From assembly GCA_004431415.1 (NCBI GenBank), contig QPMI01000005.1:558001-622000 (forward strand): a DNA stretch of 64,000 nucleotides, in the 5' to 3' direction. The notes under the pieces are model-generated. The model worked only from the letters and a program-made list of their open reading frames with translations. It made no database searches and was not told the origin of the DNA. Origin of the DNA: Cyanophora paradoxa. Taxonomy: Eukaryota > Glaucocystophyceae > Cyanophorales > Cyanophoraceae. The position numbers and the translations under genes were made by a program. Shown here piece after piece: positions 45,753-57,019 of the stretch (position 1 is its first letter; each line of letters starts with the position of its first letter).

Positions 45753-47337
45753 AGATCTGCTCTCGCGGCCTCCGGTCGCTGCAGTTGATCAGAAGTGGAT
45801 CGCAAAATGCTCGACACGCGAGGATGCACGTACGCAAGGGGCTGGCCCGCCTCCATCCTCACGATCAGGCTCCAGCGCAACAGGATCATGAGGCATCAGC
45901 GCAACATCGCCTGAGAGGCTCAGCTGAGGCTCTGTGGCGGATTCTACCGAAGTACTGGGAAGCTCGAAGAGGTGCCCTTTCGCTTCTGTCGGCAACTTGG
46001 GAGGGCCCTGCAGGCTGCTGGGTCGCGATGCGCGGAATCACAGACGGACAGAGCCGCAGATGCCGCAATGTCGTCTGGACTGGTTGCAGACCGCGAGCGC
46101 CGCGCGCCGCGCCCGCACTAGGCTGAGCCGAAACAGCCTTCCCGCGGGGATCGAACCCGGGTCGAGTAGAACGGCTGCTGTGGAGCCGCAAGAAATCCGC
46201 GGCCCGGTAGCGACCTGCAATAGCGATAAGCTCGCGCAATCGCAACGTGCAACCTTTTATCTGCCGCAATCGCCGCAACTCCGCAACTGCCGCGCGTCCC
46301 ACGGTCGGCCTCGTGCAGGACCGCACACGTCCTCGTCGGATCTAGAGGAAGACTCAGGTGCGTGCACTGCGGCATGGCTTGGGGCATGCTCCCCCTCCCC
46401 GCCGCGCCTCTGATCCTCGCGCTGCCGCGCGCAGCGGCCGGCGTTTCTACCACCGAGCCGCCGGCTTGAGCTCATCCCGTTCGAGATCTAGAGGCGCTCG
46501 CGTGGTTGAGCGATGCGTCTGCTGCTCCGTCGCACTGCGGGCTCCTCGCGCGGCGCCAGCTGGCGTGTGCGGGCAGGCATGCTGACGAGTGCAGCCGGTA
46601 GCGTGAGCGGGGTCCCGCGTCGGTGCGCCCACCCGGAGCTGGGCGGCACGGCGGCTTTGGATCCAGACCACCGGCTGACCACGCGCCCGCCCCGCCGCCG
46701 CCGCAGGCTTCTTCGCCCCCGGCGTGGCCCGGGCGCGGCGGCTGGAGAAGGCGGGGTGCAGCCGGCGACGGCGGTGGCTGGCGACAAGCGGCCGGCGGCG
46801 TAGTGCAGCGATGGAACCACGCACGGCTTGCCAGCGTAGAGCAAACGGTCAGGACGGCCGGATACAGCCGATGACAAGCTTGCGGAGGACGACCGGGGCT
46901 CGCTGGCGCGCCGTGCCCGCCGCCCCCTGGGGACCGGTGCCGCCCGCCGCCCTCACCGGCAGGGAACTCCGGGGCGCCTCGGCTGAAGAAGGCGGGGAGG
47001 CGGCACGCGGCGCGCGGCGCGCGGCGGGCCGCGCCACTCAGCGGCGGCGGGCAATGCCGCGCGGTGCGTGGCGGGCCCTGCCGCTCAGGCGGCGCAGCGG
47101 CTGCGGCCCTGCGGGTGGCGGCAGCGCGCGGGCTCTCCCGCGCGCCGCGCGCCGCCCGCACCGCCCCCGGCGCCGCCCACCGCCCGCCGCTTCTCAGCAC
47201 CGGGCAGCGGCGGCTGGCAGCGGGCGGTGTGCGCGGCGCGCGGCGGCCCTGCCGGTGCGGCCCTGCCGCCCGCCGGCTGGGGCGGCGTGCAGTGAGCGGC
47301 CGCGGCAGCACAGCGGCGAACGCTGCAATATCGCCGC
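45753..47337. other. GC-rich region upstream of the kinase gene
   Basis: About 1.6 kb. I found no protein or RNA I can support. A GGTTCGATCC box at about 46147-46157 (minus strand) recalls a tRNA T-arm, but no acceptor stem can be built. GCGCGCGGC-type repeats dominate 46970-47060. Confidence 0.45.
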
Positions 47338-47825
47338 TCGGCCTTGGCCTCCTTCCTCCTCTTCTCCATCCTGCAGGCAAGCCGTACTCTCCCGCCCCCC
47401 CCCCCCCCCCCCCCCCGCACCCCACCCCCACCCCACCCCACCCCCAACCCCACCCCCCCCCCCCCCGCCCCCCCACCTTCCTCCGCCCACTCCCCTCCCC
47501 TCCCCCCCCTCCCCCTCGGCGCCGATGCGGCCTTCCTCCAGGTACCCCCTACCGTCGCCTCCCCCTCCCGCCCCAGCCCCCCCCCCCCCCCCCAGCCCCT
47601 CCCCTCCCCACCTCTCTCGCCCCTCCCCCGCCCGCCCGCCCGCTGGTCCAGAGTCTCACCCGTCGGTCACACCGGGTCGCAGCGGTTCGGCTTTGGTCGA
47701 CTACCACCGGAAGCAGCGCTTCGTGGCCCAGTGGTGGACTACCACCGGAAGCAGTGGCAGCTCGGGAACGTCGCCTACAGGCACGGCCTCTTCTCCCGGC
47801 TCCGAGGCTTCTGGTGGCCACCCGC
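47338..47825 (+). pseudogene. KAT14 remnant (exons 7-9) with internal duplication
   Basis: Retains the end of exon 7 (CCTTCCTCCTCTTCTCCATC then CTGCAG|GCAAGC, the same GC donor as the parent), part of exon 8 (GATGCGGCCTTCCTCCAG) and exon 9. In exon 9 the segment for VDYHRKQ occurs twice in tandem, separated by a remnant reading RFVAQW. C-rich low-complexity DNA fills 47391-47505. Its end lies about 65 bp from the F-box gene 5 stop. Confidence 0.8.
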
Positions 47826-47888
47826 TCAGCGGCTCCTCTCTTATATCCCGATCCTGCCAGGCGGCGCCACCGTGTACTTGCTATGGAA

Positions 47889-49928
47889 TTAGAAAACATG
47901 GGCCTTTACAATGTCAGAGTTCCTAAACCAGTTCTCGAGAAGCTGCTTTGCAGGTTCACGCGCGCCGCCTCGGAACGGCACGAGTACGCTCAAAAGAATG
48001 GAAAGCTGTGAAAATTTATCTGCCGGCAATGCGACCAGCTCTTGAAAATGCGCGAGCTCATTCATGATGGCATTGTGGTTCGAAGAAGGCTTACAAAGAA
48101 GAGATAGCCTCCGAAGCCGTGAGCTACAGGAAGCTACCGCTGCGAGGGCCTCGGCTGGGAAAACGCGGTCTAGCTGAAAATCGACAACGGGAGCGGAGGC
48201 CAGGGCGGCCCCAAAAAGCTCGCTAAGGGCCGCCGCGTCCACTGGAGCGGACCCGTCCCCGGCGCGGACGCAAATCTTGCACTCGCCCAGCCCCTTCCCG
48301 GCCAGGGAACCGAGCAGCGCCGCGCTGGCGCGCAGGAGCCCCGCGCCGCCGTCGGCCGCTCCGGAGATGTCGAACCCGAGCTTCAGCTCCTTCAGCCGCT
48401 CCAGGCGGCCCAGGGCGGGCAGGAGGGCGGCGCAGTCCGGGCCGACCTGCGCGGGGGATCAGGTCAGCAGACAGACGACGCAGAGGGACAAGGAGGCGCA
48501 AACCGGGATGGAAAGGGCTTCGAGGGAGGTACAGCGCAGCACGGACGCGAGGCACTGAGCGTTGAGAGAAGCAATAACCTCACTTTTGAGGAAGTAGTCA
48601 TCGTCGTTCAGGATGAGCTTGCGCAGCTTCGCGCCGGACGGGCCAGCGGCAATGGCGGCGAGCGCCTCCGCGACGTCCTCCTCGGAATCGAGGACGAGGA
48701 CCTCGAGCTCCTCCAGGTGCTCAAGGTTCGCGATCTCCTGCAGGGCCGCATCGTCCTCGACGTCGATGCACACCGAGCGCAGCTCCGGGAATGCCGCCAC
48801 CAGGCGGGCCTGCGGGGCGACGGGCAGTGAGAACGCGACTATCCATGAGAAGCGAGCGCAGGCACGACTTTCGACGTGATCCGTCGACAATGCAATGTAC
48901 TCTTCGCAAGTAAAGTGATCGGTCTGATAGGCCTTGAACTCCCGGAGCGATGGCATGCAGCCTGAGCGCGACGTAAGCCGGTGGCTATAATGCGAGCGAG
49001 CCGGAACGAACCGCGCTGCAAGACGGAGGCGAGCGCCTCTACAAAACGAGAACATGAGACCCTGATCGTCTTGACGCGCGCTGGCGCAAGGGCCGACAGG
49101 AACCAGCCCGCGGCGTGAGCCAGGGTCAAAGACTCGTTCGCCCCGAGCTCCTCGTCGTCCCACCATTCGCAGTTCGCGTCGAAGTTCACGGAATCGGGCG
49201 GAACCGCAGCTGTGGAGGCAGTAGAGAGCAAACCTGCGTGTGCGGATGAGGGACAGAAGGAACAGGCTCAAGCGGGCCGCACCGATGATGCACTCCGCAT
49301 TGCGTCGGGCGTGCTGCATCAGCACGTCGTGGACGGCTCTGCCTGTAGAGTTGGTCAAGGATACGGGAACTACGTTCTCGACGAAGATCTGCTTCGCGCC
49401 ACGGATCTGCTGCTGCTGGCCAAGCTTCTGCAGCAGGCGCTCGAGCTGTTGCTGCTGCTTCACATCGTTGGCAGTGACCTCGCCCGCGTCGGCCTTGCTG
49501 CACAAGAGCGCAAGTTTCTTCCGGGCGGCCGCGGCGTCGCGCCCACGCTGCAGGCGCTCTTTGAAACGCTTCAGCTGCTTTTCAAAGCTTGCCGACCGCC
49601 GTACGGCATACTTGATGTTCTCGTTATCGCGGTAGTTTTCATTATCATCGCTATCGCTTGGGATATGGCTGCGAGATGCGTCTATGCTGATGCTCTTCCA
49701 GAGAACGCCAGGCAGCAGCTGCCGAAACCGCCGATCTACGGCCCACAGCATCGATTCCTCGTACGCATCCAAGGCATCGAGGTTGCTGAAGATCTTCTGC
49801 ACTACGTCGTCCGGCAGGCGCTCGAAAGGATTCAAATCATGTTGCCCACTGGCGGCAACCGAAGGGCTGGTCGCGTTGCTGGAGGGCTCCTCCTTGCGGC
49901 TGCGCTTCGCTGCTCGCTCCCGGGCCAT
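47889..49928 (-). CDS. F-box/LRR-like protein, paralogue 5, with altered intron-3 donor
   Basis: Minus-strand exons 49928-49283, 49233-49012, 48961-48873, 48809-48504 and 48446-47889; phases close at 606 residues if the 63-nt segment 48872-48810 is removed, or 627 if it is kept. That segment begins GAAAGT where the paralogues have GTAAGT or GTGAGT, and it is in frame and stop-free, so retention is plausible. Start MARERAAKRSRKEEPSS; F-box NPFERLPDDVVQKIFSN and WAVDRRFRQLLPG. This copy has an extra charged, Gln-rich insert (DVKQQQQLERLLQKLGQQQQ) of coiled-coil type between the F-box and the LRR-like part. It is divergent from MENG. Confidence 0.85.
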
Positions 49929-50169
49929 CGCCGGCGATATTCGGCGATTCTGCTCTGAACTTGCGCGGGGTCCACTCCTGGCGGGGCAGTTCTCGATGGC
50001 GAGCTTCGCGTGCACAGCGCCGGCTCCGGCCGACCGCCTGGACCGCGGCGCGTTCTTCGGCAGCAGGAGATGCATAATAGCGCGCGAGCGGCGACCAGCT
50101 AGGCCACAGCCAACGCGAACGCGGTGAATCTCGCCGATCTCAATCAGCGGCCGCGGCCGACGCGAGGCG

Positions 50170-51530
50170 CAGGTTCGAGGCGGCTGCGAGCGCGAGCGAG
50201 GACCCCTACGAGGGGCAGCGGACGGGCGAGGCGCGGCAGGACCTCTTCAACCGCATCGCACCTGTGCGGACCCGAGCGGCCCGCGGCCGGCGCGGGGCGA
50301 GGGCTGCTGACGAGCGCGCGCAGAGCTACGACCTGCTCAACAGCGTCCTCTCGTTCGGCGCGCCCGCCGCCACCCGCTCGCTGCCCTCCGCTATCTGACC
50401 CGCCGCACCCGCAGGCCAGCACGCAGTCTGGTGCCTTTCGAGAGGCGGCGCGTTCCTATCCGCGCGCAGCTAAGGCACGCGCGCCGCAGGAAGCGGACGG
50501 CGGTGTATTGGAGCAAGGCGAAGGAGGGCGACCAGGTCATCGATCTGTGCTGCGGGTCCGCCGCCACTTTCCCCTCCGCCCTCTGCCCTGCCCGCCGCGC
50601 GCGCCGACGCCGACGCCGGCGGTCGCTCGCGCAGGAGCGGCGACATCGCTCAGATCCTGGGGCGCAAGGTCCGGCCGGCGGCGGCCCCGTACCCCTTCCC
50701 GGCGTCCACCGGGGTACCGGCGCAGGTGGGGACGACGGGCAAGGTGATCGGGGCGGACTTCGCGTGCGCGCAGCTCGACATCGCGCGCGAGAAGTGCAAC
50801 AAGGACCGCTCCCTGCGGGGGGTACCCTTCGAGTGGGTCCAGGTGCGGGTACCCCCCTCGTAGCCCCCACGCGCGACGCTCATGCTTCGCCTCGCAGGCC
50901 GATGTGCTTCAGCTCCCGTTCGATGGTGGGCCGATCCTGTACCCCTCCCCTGCCGCCCGCCCTCATCCGTACCCCGCCCAGACGAGAGCTTCGACGCGGC
51001 GACGATGGGGTACGGCCTGCGCAACGTCACCGACATCTCGAAGTGCTTCACCGAGCTGCGGTACCCCCTTCTTCCCGCGAGCCATCGCGTACCCCCCGGG
51101 CGAGCTCTCGGCCCGCAGACGGGTACTGAAGCCCGGAGCTTACGCGACGATCCTGGACTTCAACAAGCCGAACAGCCCCGCCTCCGCAGCCTTCCAGGCC
51201 CGCCCCGTACCCCCCCAGACCAGCCGCTTCCCCTGCCCCCGGCTTGAGCCCGTACCCCGCCCCCGCCCCCTGCAGAAACTGTACCTGGACGGCATCGTCG
51301 TACCCGTCGCCTCGCGCTTCGGGCTTCGGGACGAGTACGCGTACATCTTCAAGAGGTGCGGCTCCTCCCTCCTCACCCCACCTCCCCCAACTAACCCGTA
51401 CCCCCCCAGCCTGGAGGAGTTCGCGTCGGGGGAGGAGCAGGCGGCGCTGGCGCGGGCGGCGGGCTTCCGCTACGCCTCCTTCCGCCCCATCTTCTTCGGC
51501 CTCATGGGCGTCCTCGTCCTCCGCAAGTGA
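50170..51530 (+). CDS. MENG: Demethylphylloquinone methyltransferase (MenG/UbiE family), spliced; 5' end unresolved
   Basis: Methylates 2-phytyl-1,4-naphthoquinone to phylloquinone, the photosystem I cofactor, in the plastid. Exons: ..50263, 50324-50357, a 16-nt microexon 50415-50430, 50490-50555, 50635-50668, 50726-50842, 50898-50925, 50982-51060, 51119-51197, 51276-51355 and 51410-51530. Joined phases give the SAM motif VIDLCCGSGDIAQ, then GKVIGADFACAQLDIA, DAATMGYGLRNVTDI, RVLKPGAYATILDFNK and DGIVVPVASRFGL, which match plant MENG better than mitochondrial COQ5 (which has a GIRN motif). The intron after 50357 has no GT at all before its acceptor, so it must be GC-AG; that after 51197 is probably GC-AG too. 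The start and any transit peptide lie upstream and are not resolved. Confidence 0.85.
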
Positions 51531-52238
51531 GGCCGGCCCGGCCTGGCTCGGGCGGCCTCCCGAAAGGGCCAGCTACAGCTTTCTGAGCCCGCGACTTGTC
51601 TCTGGATCTACAGGTAGGAGCTAGTCGCTGTGTATTCTTCAAGGCTTGAAGAACATGCAGAAAGGCCCAAAACAAGCGCACGCGAACTGCAACTAGCTAA
51701 AAGAGCGACTGCAACTGGCTCTCGAGCTCAGTCACTGAAAGCAGAGCTCTATCTAGATCTAGATGCACGCGCATCTGTCTTTGAGTTCAAATGCCTCGTG
51801 ATCAAATGCAAGTTTCAAGTTTCAATAAATCTCTCTCAATGAAATAGAAACGATGTAAGCAAAAAGGATGTACATTCGCAAACTGAAATCTAGAGCTCGA
51901 TCCTGAAGAGAACCGATCAAGCTAAAGAATTTGCAATTGCAGCAAACAAGTATTATGCAGTCGAGGGCCCGCGCTGGTGAGCGTGGGCCCGCCCAATGAA
52001 AGAAAGAGAATCCCTACCCTCCTATGCAGCCTGGCAATGTCCCTACGATAATTTACAGTCCGACGGTCGGCCGCGCGGCCGAGGGCGGCGCGCCGCGGAA
52101 CGGGAACTGGAAGCTCTACATCTGCTCTACATCTGCGGCCGCGCGTCAGCTAGTTCGCGGCGAGGCGAGGCGGGGCGAGGCAAGGCGAGGCGAGGCGCGG
52201 CGCGGCGGCTTCGCACCAAATCTCTAACAGATGATCTT
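51531..52238. other. Convergent spacer between MENG and the thioredoxin gene
   Basis: Both genes end here. The sequence is less GC-rich, with an AATAAAT at about 51825 that could be a poly(A) signal, one GTCCGACGGTC motif (52058), and a GAGGC/GGGGC simple repeat near 52155-52205. No gene. Confidence 0.5.
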
Positions 52239-53329
52239 TCAAGGCCAGATCGGGGGCGGAATGGCGTCCGGGAGTGCCGGGTGTGGCACGTACTCCGGAT
52301 CCCTGAGCCGACGTTCATAGGGGTACGCATTCGCCGGGCCGGGGTACTGCGCTGGGGCGCACCTGTAGGCCTCGAGGTCGGCGCGGAGGCGCTCGCCGTC
52401 TGTACCCGTGTACTTGTCGACGACGAGCCCGTCCTTGATGTAGACGAAGGTGGGCAGATGCGTGACCCGGAACCTGTAGGGCAGCTCCTGCGCGTGCGTG
52501 GGCGCGCCCGTCAGCAACGCCGCCAAGTTGTGCCCGAACGGGCGGGCGGCTTGCTCTGAAATTCAATGCGCAGCGCTAGCGCGCGTCGCACCGGGACTTC
52601 GTTACCGTCCACCTTGACGAAGGATACGTCTTCGAACTCGCCGGCGAGCCGCTCGAACTTGCGCTGCGATCAAAAGTTCTGTGGGCACGCGGCGCGCGGC
52701 GCGCGGCGGCGGCGCATGCAGAGGCGGCGGAGGGGACCGCGGACCGCGAAGTTCTTGCAAGAGCGGCAGGCGCGGGAGTAGAACTTCGCTACGATCACCC
52801 GCCGGTCCTCGGCGGTAGTCTGGATCAGAGAGTCGAACTCTGCGGGCCGGGCGCGCGGGCCGGGTAGGGTCAAGAGCCGCGACGACAGCGCCACCGCGAA
52901 AGCGGCGAGGGCGGAGTACAGACCGTCGCTCGATGTTACGTGCAGAGGAGCATTCGGCACAGAATCCTCAAGCGTGTCGGTGGTCATGGGCGCGATGGAG
53001 GTTGCATGGGCCGGAGCAAAGGTCGCGACGGGCGGCTCGGGAGCGGCGGAGGGCTGCCAACGCTGAATTCGGACTCCAAAGAACTCGCTTTGATGATCGG
53101 GCGCCGCTGCAAAGGCCGAGGTAGCGTGCTTGTGTCTGGTCTTGAATTGATCGCTCGATTGAGATCCAATCTGACGGGCCTGGTGCCGCCGGCCGAGGGG
53201 GGCGCTGTGGTGCGACGAGCGTGTGTCGTTGAGAGTGAGGAGACCGATAGCGAACGACGTCTGCTGCATTTTGGCGGGTCGGGTCACGGCTCGACAATAG
53301 TGGGCGGTCGGGTCGCCGTTTGCAGCCAC
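52239..53329 (-). CDS. Atypical thioredoxin-like protein with a CRSC active site
   Basis: Exons: from 53329 or 52987 to 52745, 52663-52592 and 52487-52239, with a further short intron probable inside the last block (two GTACCCC motifs; LEAYR then joins DPEYVPHP). The fold is clear: RRVIVAKFYSRACRSCKNFA (redox pair C-RS-C followed by K, as in plastid ACHT-type thioredoxins with CGSCK), FEDVSFVKVDGNEVP, and the cis-Pro strand VTHLPTFVYIKDG. Start choice is open: ATG 53329 gives a 115-residue extension that could be a targeting peptide, and ATG 52987 begins just before the domain. A plastid location is an inference. It is divergent from the SMP gene. Confidence 0.75.
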
Positions 53330-53580
53330 AGTCTGCCGAGAGCGAGCAAATGAATCAGAATGGGCGACGGAGTGAACATACGCGCCGAACGAACCAAATC
53401 AACGAAGTCGAAGGCGAGAGTTCGCAAGGCTGGATGGCTCGCGGCAGGCTCGGCTCGGAATGCGTTACTGCTTTGCTCCTCAGCGTGCCTGAGCTGCTCG
53501 CTGCGTGCCCGGGCTGCTGCTCGGTGAGTTTCGTGCTGCCCGCCGGGTACGCAAACACCTTGCAGACCGGGTATAGGGCA

Positions 53581-56500
53581 ATGAAGCGAACACCAAGCGA
53601 CCCCGCGGCCCTGTACGATCGGCTCCTGCGGCGCGGCGATGTGGTGGCGCGCGCGGGGGCAGCGCTCCTCGGCTTCGCCTGTGCTCACGTCCTCTCTACT
53701 TCGGTCTCTCCTCGCCTCGCGCTGCGCATGTGCGCGGCGCACGAGGGAGACCTCGCTGCAGGTGTTCATATTCGTGCTGGGCGTGTTTGTTTGGCAGAGC
53801 TGGCCGCGGCTCGAGGAAGAGGACGTCGAGCAGGATGAGCCGTCGCGCGTGCCGCCTTTCGCAGCCAAGGGCGGCCCGCTCCCCGATCGAACAGAGACGG
53901 ACAGCCTGATCGAGGCCATGGCCAACACGGCGATCGACAAGGCGAGCGCTAGCCTCGCGGGCGCTGTTTCGCCGCATGCGCTGACCGCCCGCAGGTCTGG
54001 CGCCGGTACCAGACGGTCAGCCGGGAGCCCGCACCGTGCAGATTTGATCCCAGCGGCTCGCGCAGGAGCTGGGGCACCAGGCGCGGATCCGACTCGACCC
54101 GCTGGCGCGAAAAATGAAGGTCGCATTCTCGAATAGATCGCTTGCGGGCCCCGAGGCCGCGCGCGCGACGCCCCGCGCGCAGCCGCCTTGGTTCCAGGAC
54201 GCATCTTGCCGCATCGCGACGTTCGGGCCGGCCCCTCCGATTCTCTTCAACTTCCGTCTCGTGCCGCAGAGCCCCCCCGACAAGCTGGCGCGCGCGCCGG
54301 CCCCAGCGCCCCGCACGCCGCCGCCCCGCGCGCCCTTCCTTTCCCAGACCTCCTTTTGCAGGAGCTTGATTTCGATGTGGACTACCGCGGGGCCGCGCGG
54401 TTCGTGTTGACGGGTACTGTCGTCCGACTCTCCCTCGAGGTCCGGGGCCCGCCCCCGCGCGCGCCGCGGCCCGGTCCCGTGCCCCCCTCCTGACTCCGTG
54501 CCCCCCGCAGGTCACGGTACCGGTGCTCGTGCTGTTCCGGAGCCTGCGGGGCCGGGCGCGGTTCCGGTACCATCTCGGCCCCGACGGGCGGCGCGGGCCG
54601 GCGTGGCTCACCTTCCTCGAGTGCGCCCGTACCCCCCCCCGCTTATTTTAAGCTCACGTACCCCCAGGAAGCCGGAGCTGCAGTACGAGGTCCGGCCCCT
54701 CGCCGCCGTCGACCTGATGAGCGTACCCATCCTCTCCGCTTGGTGCGCGCGTTCGCCAGCCAGCCCCCGCCTTCAAGATTCGATCCCGATTCGTTGGCGG
54801 CTCAAGGCTACCGCCAGGATGCGGACGCAGATCCTCCGCGTGGCTCGGAAGCGCCTCGTCTGGCCCGCGTGGCGGCCGGTCTACGGCCTGCACGCCATGA
54901 AGGAGCGTGCGCGCCGTACCCCCCCCCTCCTCCCCCCCCCTCAACTCCCGCCCGCCCATCCCCTCCTGAATTGATCGTGCTCGCGCGCGCGATTTGCAGT
55001 GGGCCTCTCGGAGAACGGGGGCGAGTCGGGGGCCCCGCCCCGCTTCCTGGGGTACCTCGTCGCCACCGCCGTCGAGGCGCGCTCGTACCCCCTCCCGCTC
55101 CCCCCCCCTTCAATCCTCCGTCTCTGCTTCCTCCCGAGTCCCCCTCACCTCCCCTTGTGCCCCCCTTCCCATTCCTTTCGTCTTTCCGCTCGCTCGCTTG
55201 CCTCCTGATCCTCCCGCGCGTACCCCCTCCCGCTTCTTCCCCCCCTTTTCTGCTTCCTCCCGCCCCCTCCCGGCCCGCCCCTTCCTTTCTTCGTTCCTGC
55301 TTGTCCGCTCGCTTCCTCACCTCCCCCGGCCAGGCTCGAGGCCTCCGGGGCGCCGACATCGCCGGTCCGCGCGCTTTTCTGAGGCGGACGACGCCGGCCG
55401 ACCCCGCGCCCCCTCTGACAGCGCCCCGCAGGGCGCACGAACCCGCGCTGCGCCCTTCGCTGCGGCCGCCAGAAGTTCGTCACGCGGGTACCGGCCCCCT
55501 TCCCCGCCCGTCCCGGTCGTCTCCGTCGTCGTGTACCCCTGCCGGCCATCTGATTCGTATCCCCGCAGCCCGTCCACGACTCGCGGGAGCCGCGCTGGCT
55601 CGAGAGCTGTGCGTACCCCCCGCGCGCCCCCCCCCCCCCCCCCCGCGCCCCGCATTTCTCTCACCCGCGTACCCCCCGCCAGGTGTTTTCGACCTGACGG
55701 ACCAGCACCCCCCCTGGGAGCTGGCCGCCGGCGAGCCCGACGACGGTACCCGTCGCGCGTGGCCTCTGGACCTCTACGCGACCGTCGTCGTGCGCCGTAC
55801 CCCCCACCAGGGCGCCCCAGCCAGCGACCGTACCCCCGGCCCGCAGGACCACGGCCACGCGACGCCCAGCAACTTCTTGGGGTAAACCTTTGCCTGCACG
55901 ACTGCACATGTACCCCGCTGCCACCGTGACGAGCCTTCGCAGGGCCGCGGAAGTGGACCTCGGGGAGTTGAAGCCGGGCCAGCCCGTCGATCGCTGGTAC
56001 CCCCTCGTCGACCTGCCCCCCGGCGAGGCGCGCCGGGCTCCTTTTCCCCCCCCAATCCGCTCCGCGTCAAAGTTCACGTACCCCCCTCAGCTCCGGCTGC
56101 GCCTGGAGCTCGTCCCCCTGGGCTCCCCTCTACCCCCCCGATGTCCGTCGCCCCCCTCCCCCTTCCGCGCTCGCCTCAGAATTGACGTACCCCCGTCAGG
56201 CCCGAGGGCGGAGGACACGGGGAGGGAAGAGAGCGAGCTGGTGTACATGGCACGATACGACATGGCCGGATCCACGAGTGCCCCCCTCCCGATTCCCCCC
56301 TCTCCCGATTCGATCTTATCTGGATTCGATGCAGAGAGACGGGTACGGCTCGTCAAGGAGCTGTTGAAGGTCGGGCGGCGCCTCTTCTACAGGATGGCCG
56401 CCAGCGTCGACCCGCAGGTGCGTGGGGGTACGCGCTCGGGGGAGGGGGGTACGCCCTCGCGCGGGTCTGATGGGGGCGCGTCAGAAGCTGAAGCGGGGGG

Positions 56501-56640
56501 CGTGCGAACAAGACGCGCCTGGTCCGGGCCTGGGGTTCCTTGAACTGGGCCCGCAGGCGCCCGACGGCGGCGGCGGCGGCGGCGGCGGCTCGGACGGGGC
56601 TCCCAGCGGCTCCCGCCCCTCGTTGCGGGCGTCGACGTAG
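53581..56640 (+). CDS. SMP-C2 protein, extended-synaptotagmin/tricalbin-like
   Basis: Lipid-transfer tether at ER contact sites by family. Start MKRTPSDPAALYDRLLRRGD with a hydrophobic stretch (ARAGAALLGFACAHVL) and, after a short intron, a second one (VFIFVLGVFVWQSW), the ER hairpin expected of E-Syts. SMP pieces in order: RLAQELGHQARIRLDPLA, IATFGPAPPILFNFRLVP, ELDFDVDYRGAARFVLTG, VTVPVLVLFRSLRGRARF, AWLTFLE then KPELQYEVRPLAAVDLMSVP. C2 pieces: VHDSREPRWLES, FDLTDQHPPW, ATPSNFLG, AEVDLGELKPGQPVDRWYPL. The last exon ends SGSRPSLRAST. Introns are dense in GTACCCC. Exact joins are partly unresolved and a second C2 domain is not evident. Confidence 0.72.
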
Positions 56641-57019
56641 GGCCACGCAATTTCATTTCGCACAGTATATGCCTAAATTCCTGCCTGAAAAACGTAGAGA
56701 GAGTACTAGCTAGAGCGAGCGACTCTGGCCGGTCGGCTAGAGTGCAGCCAGCTGCCTGCAGCTGCAACTGTCTGTCTGTGTGGGTAGGAGAAGAGCGCCG
56801 GAGTAAAGAGGGCGCGGGAAGGTGCAACGGGGCGAAAGCTTGGGGCGGGAAAGAACGAGGAGGCGACGGGAGAGACGGGCCGGAGCGCGGCTACGGCTTA
56901 GGGTACGGCTTTGGCTTGGAGGAGGACAGAGGCGCGCGAGGGGCGGCGAGGGGACAGGCTGCGCATGGTCGCAGCGGCCGCGGCCGCCGGGAAAGCTCGG
57001 GACGCGGGTCGCGTCCGCG
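56641..57019. other. Convergent spacer
   Basis: No gene supported. Direct CTAGCTAGA and CTGCAGCTG-type short repeats. Contains the 3' ends of the SMP and PET117 genes. Confidence 0.45.

Noticed and set aside
46110-46200. tRNA-like T-arm sequence GGTTCGATCC on the minus strand
   Set aside because: The T-stem has a mismatch, no matching 7-bp acceptor stem or D-arm is found at the right distance; a chance B-box-like word or decayed fragment.
46472-47926. Large open frames on both strands at 46.5-47.9 kb
   Set aside because: Low-complexity Arg/Ala/Pro/Gly sequence without family signature; the right part is a KAT14 remnant with C-rich filler.
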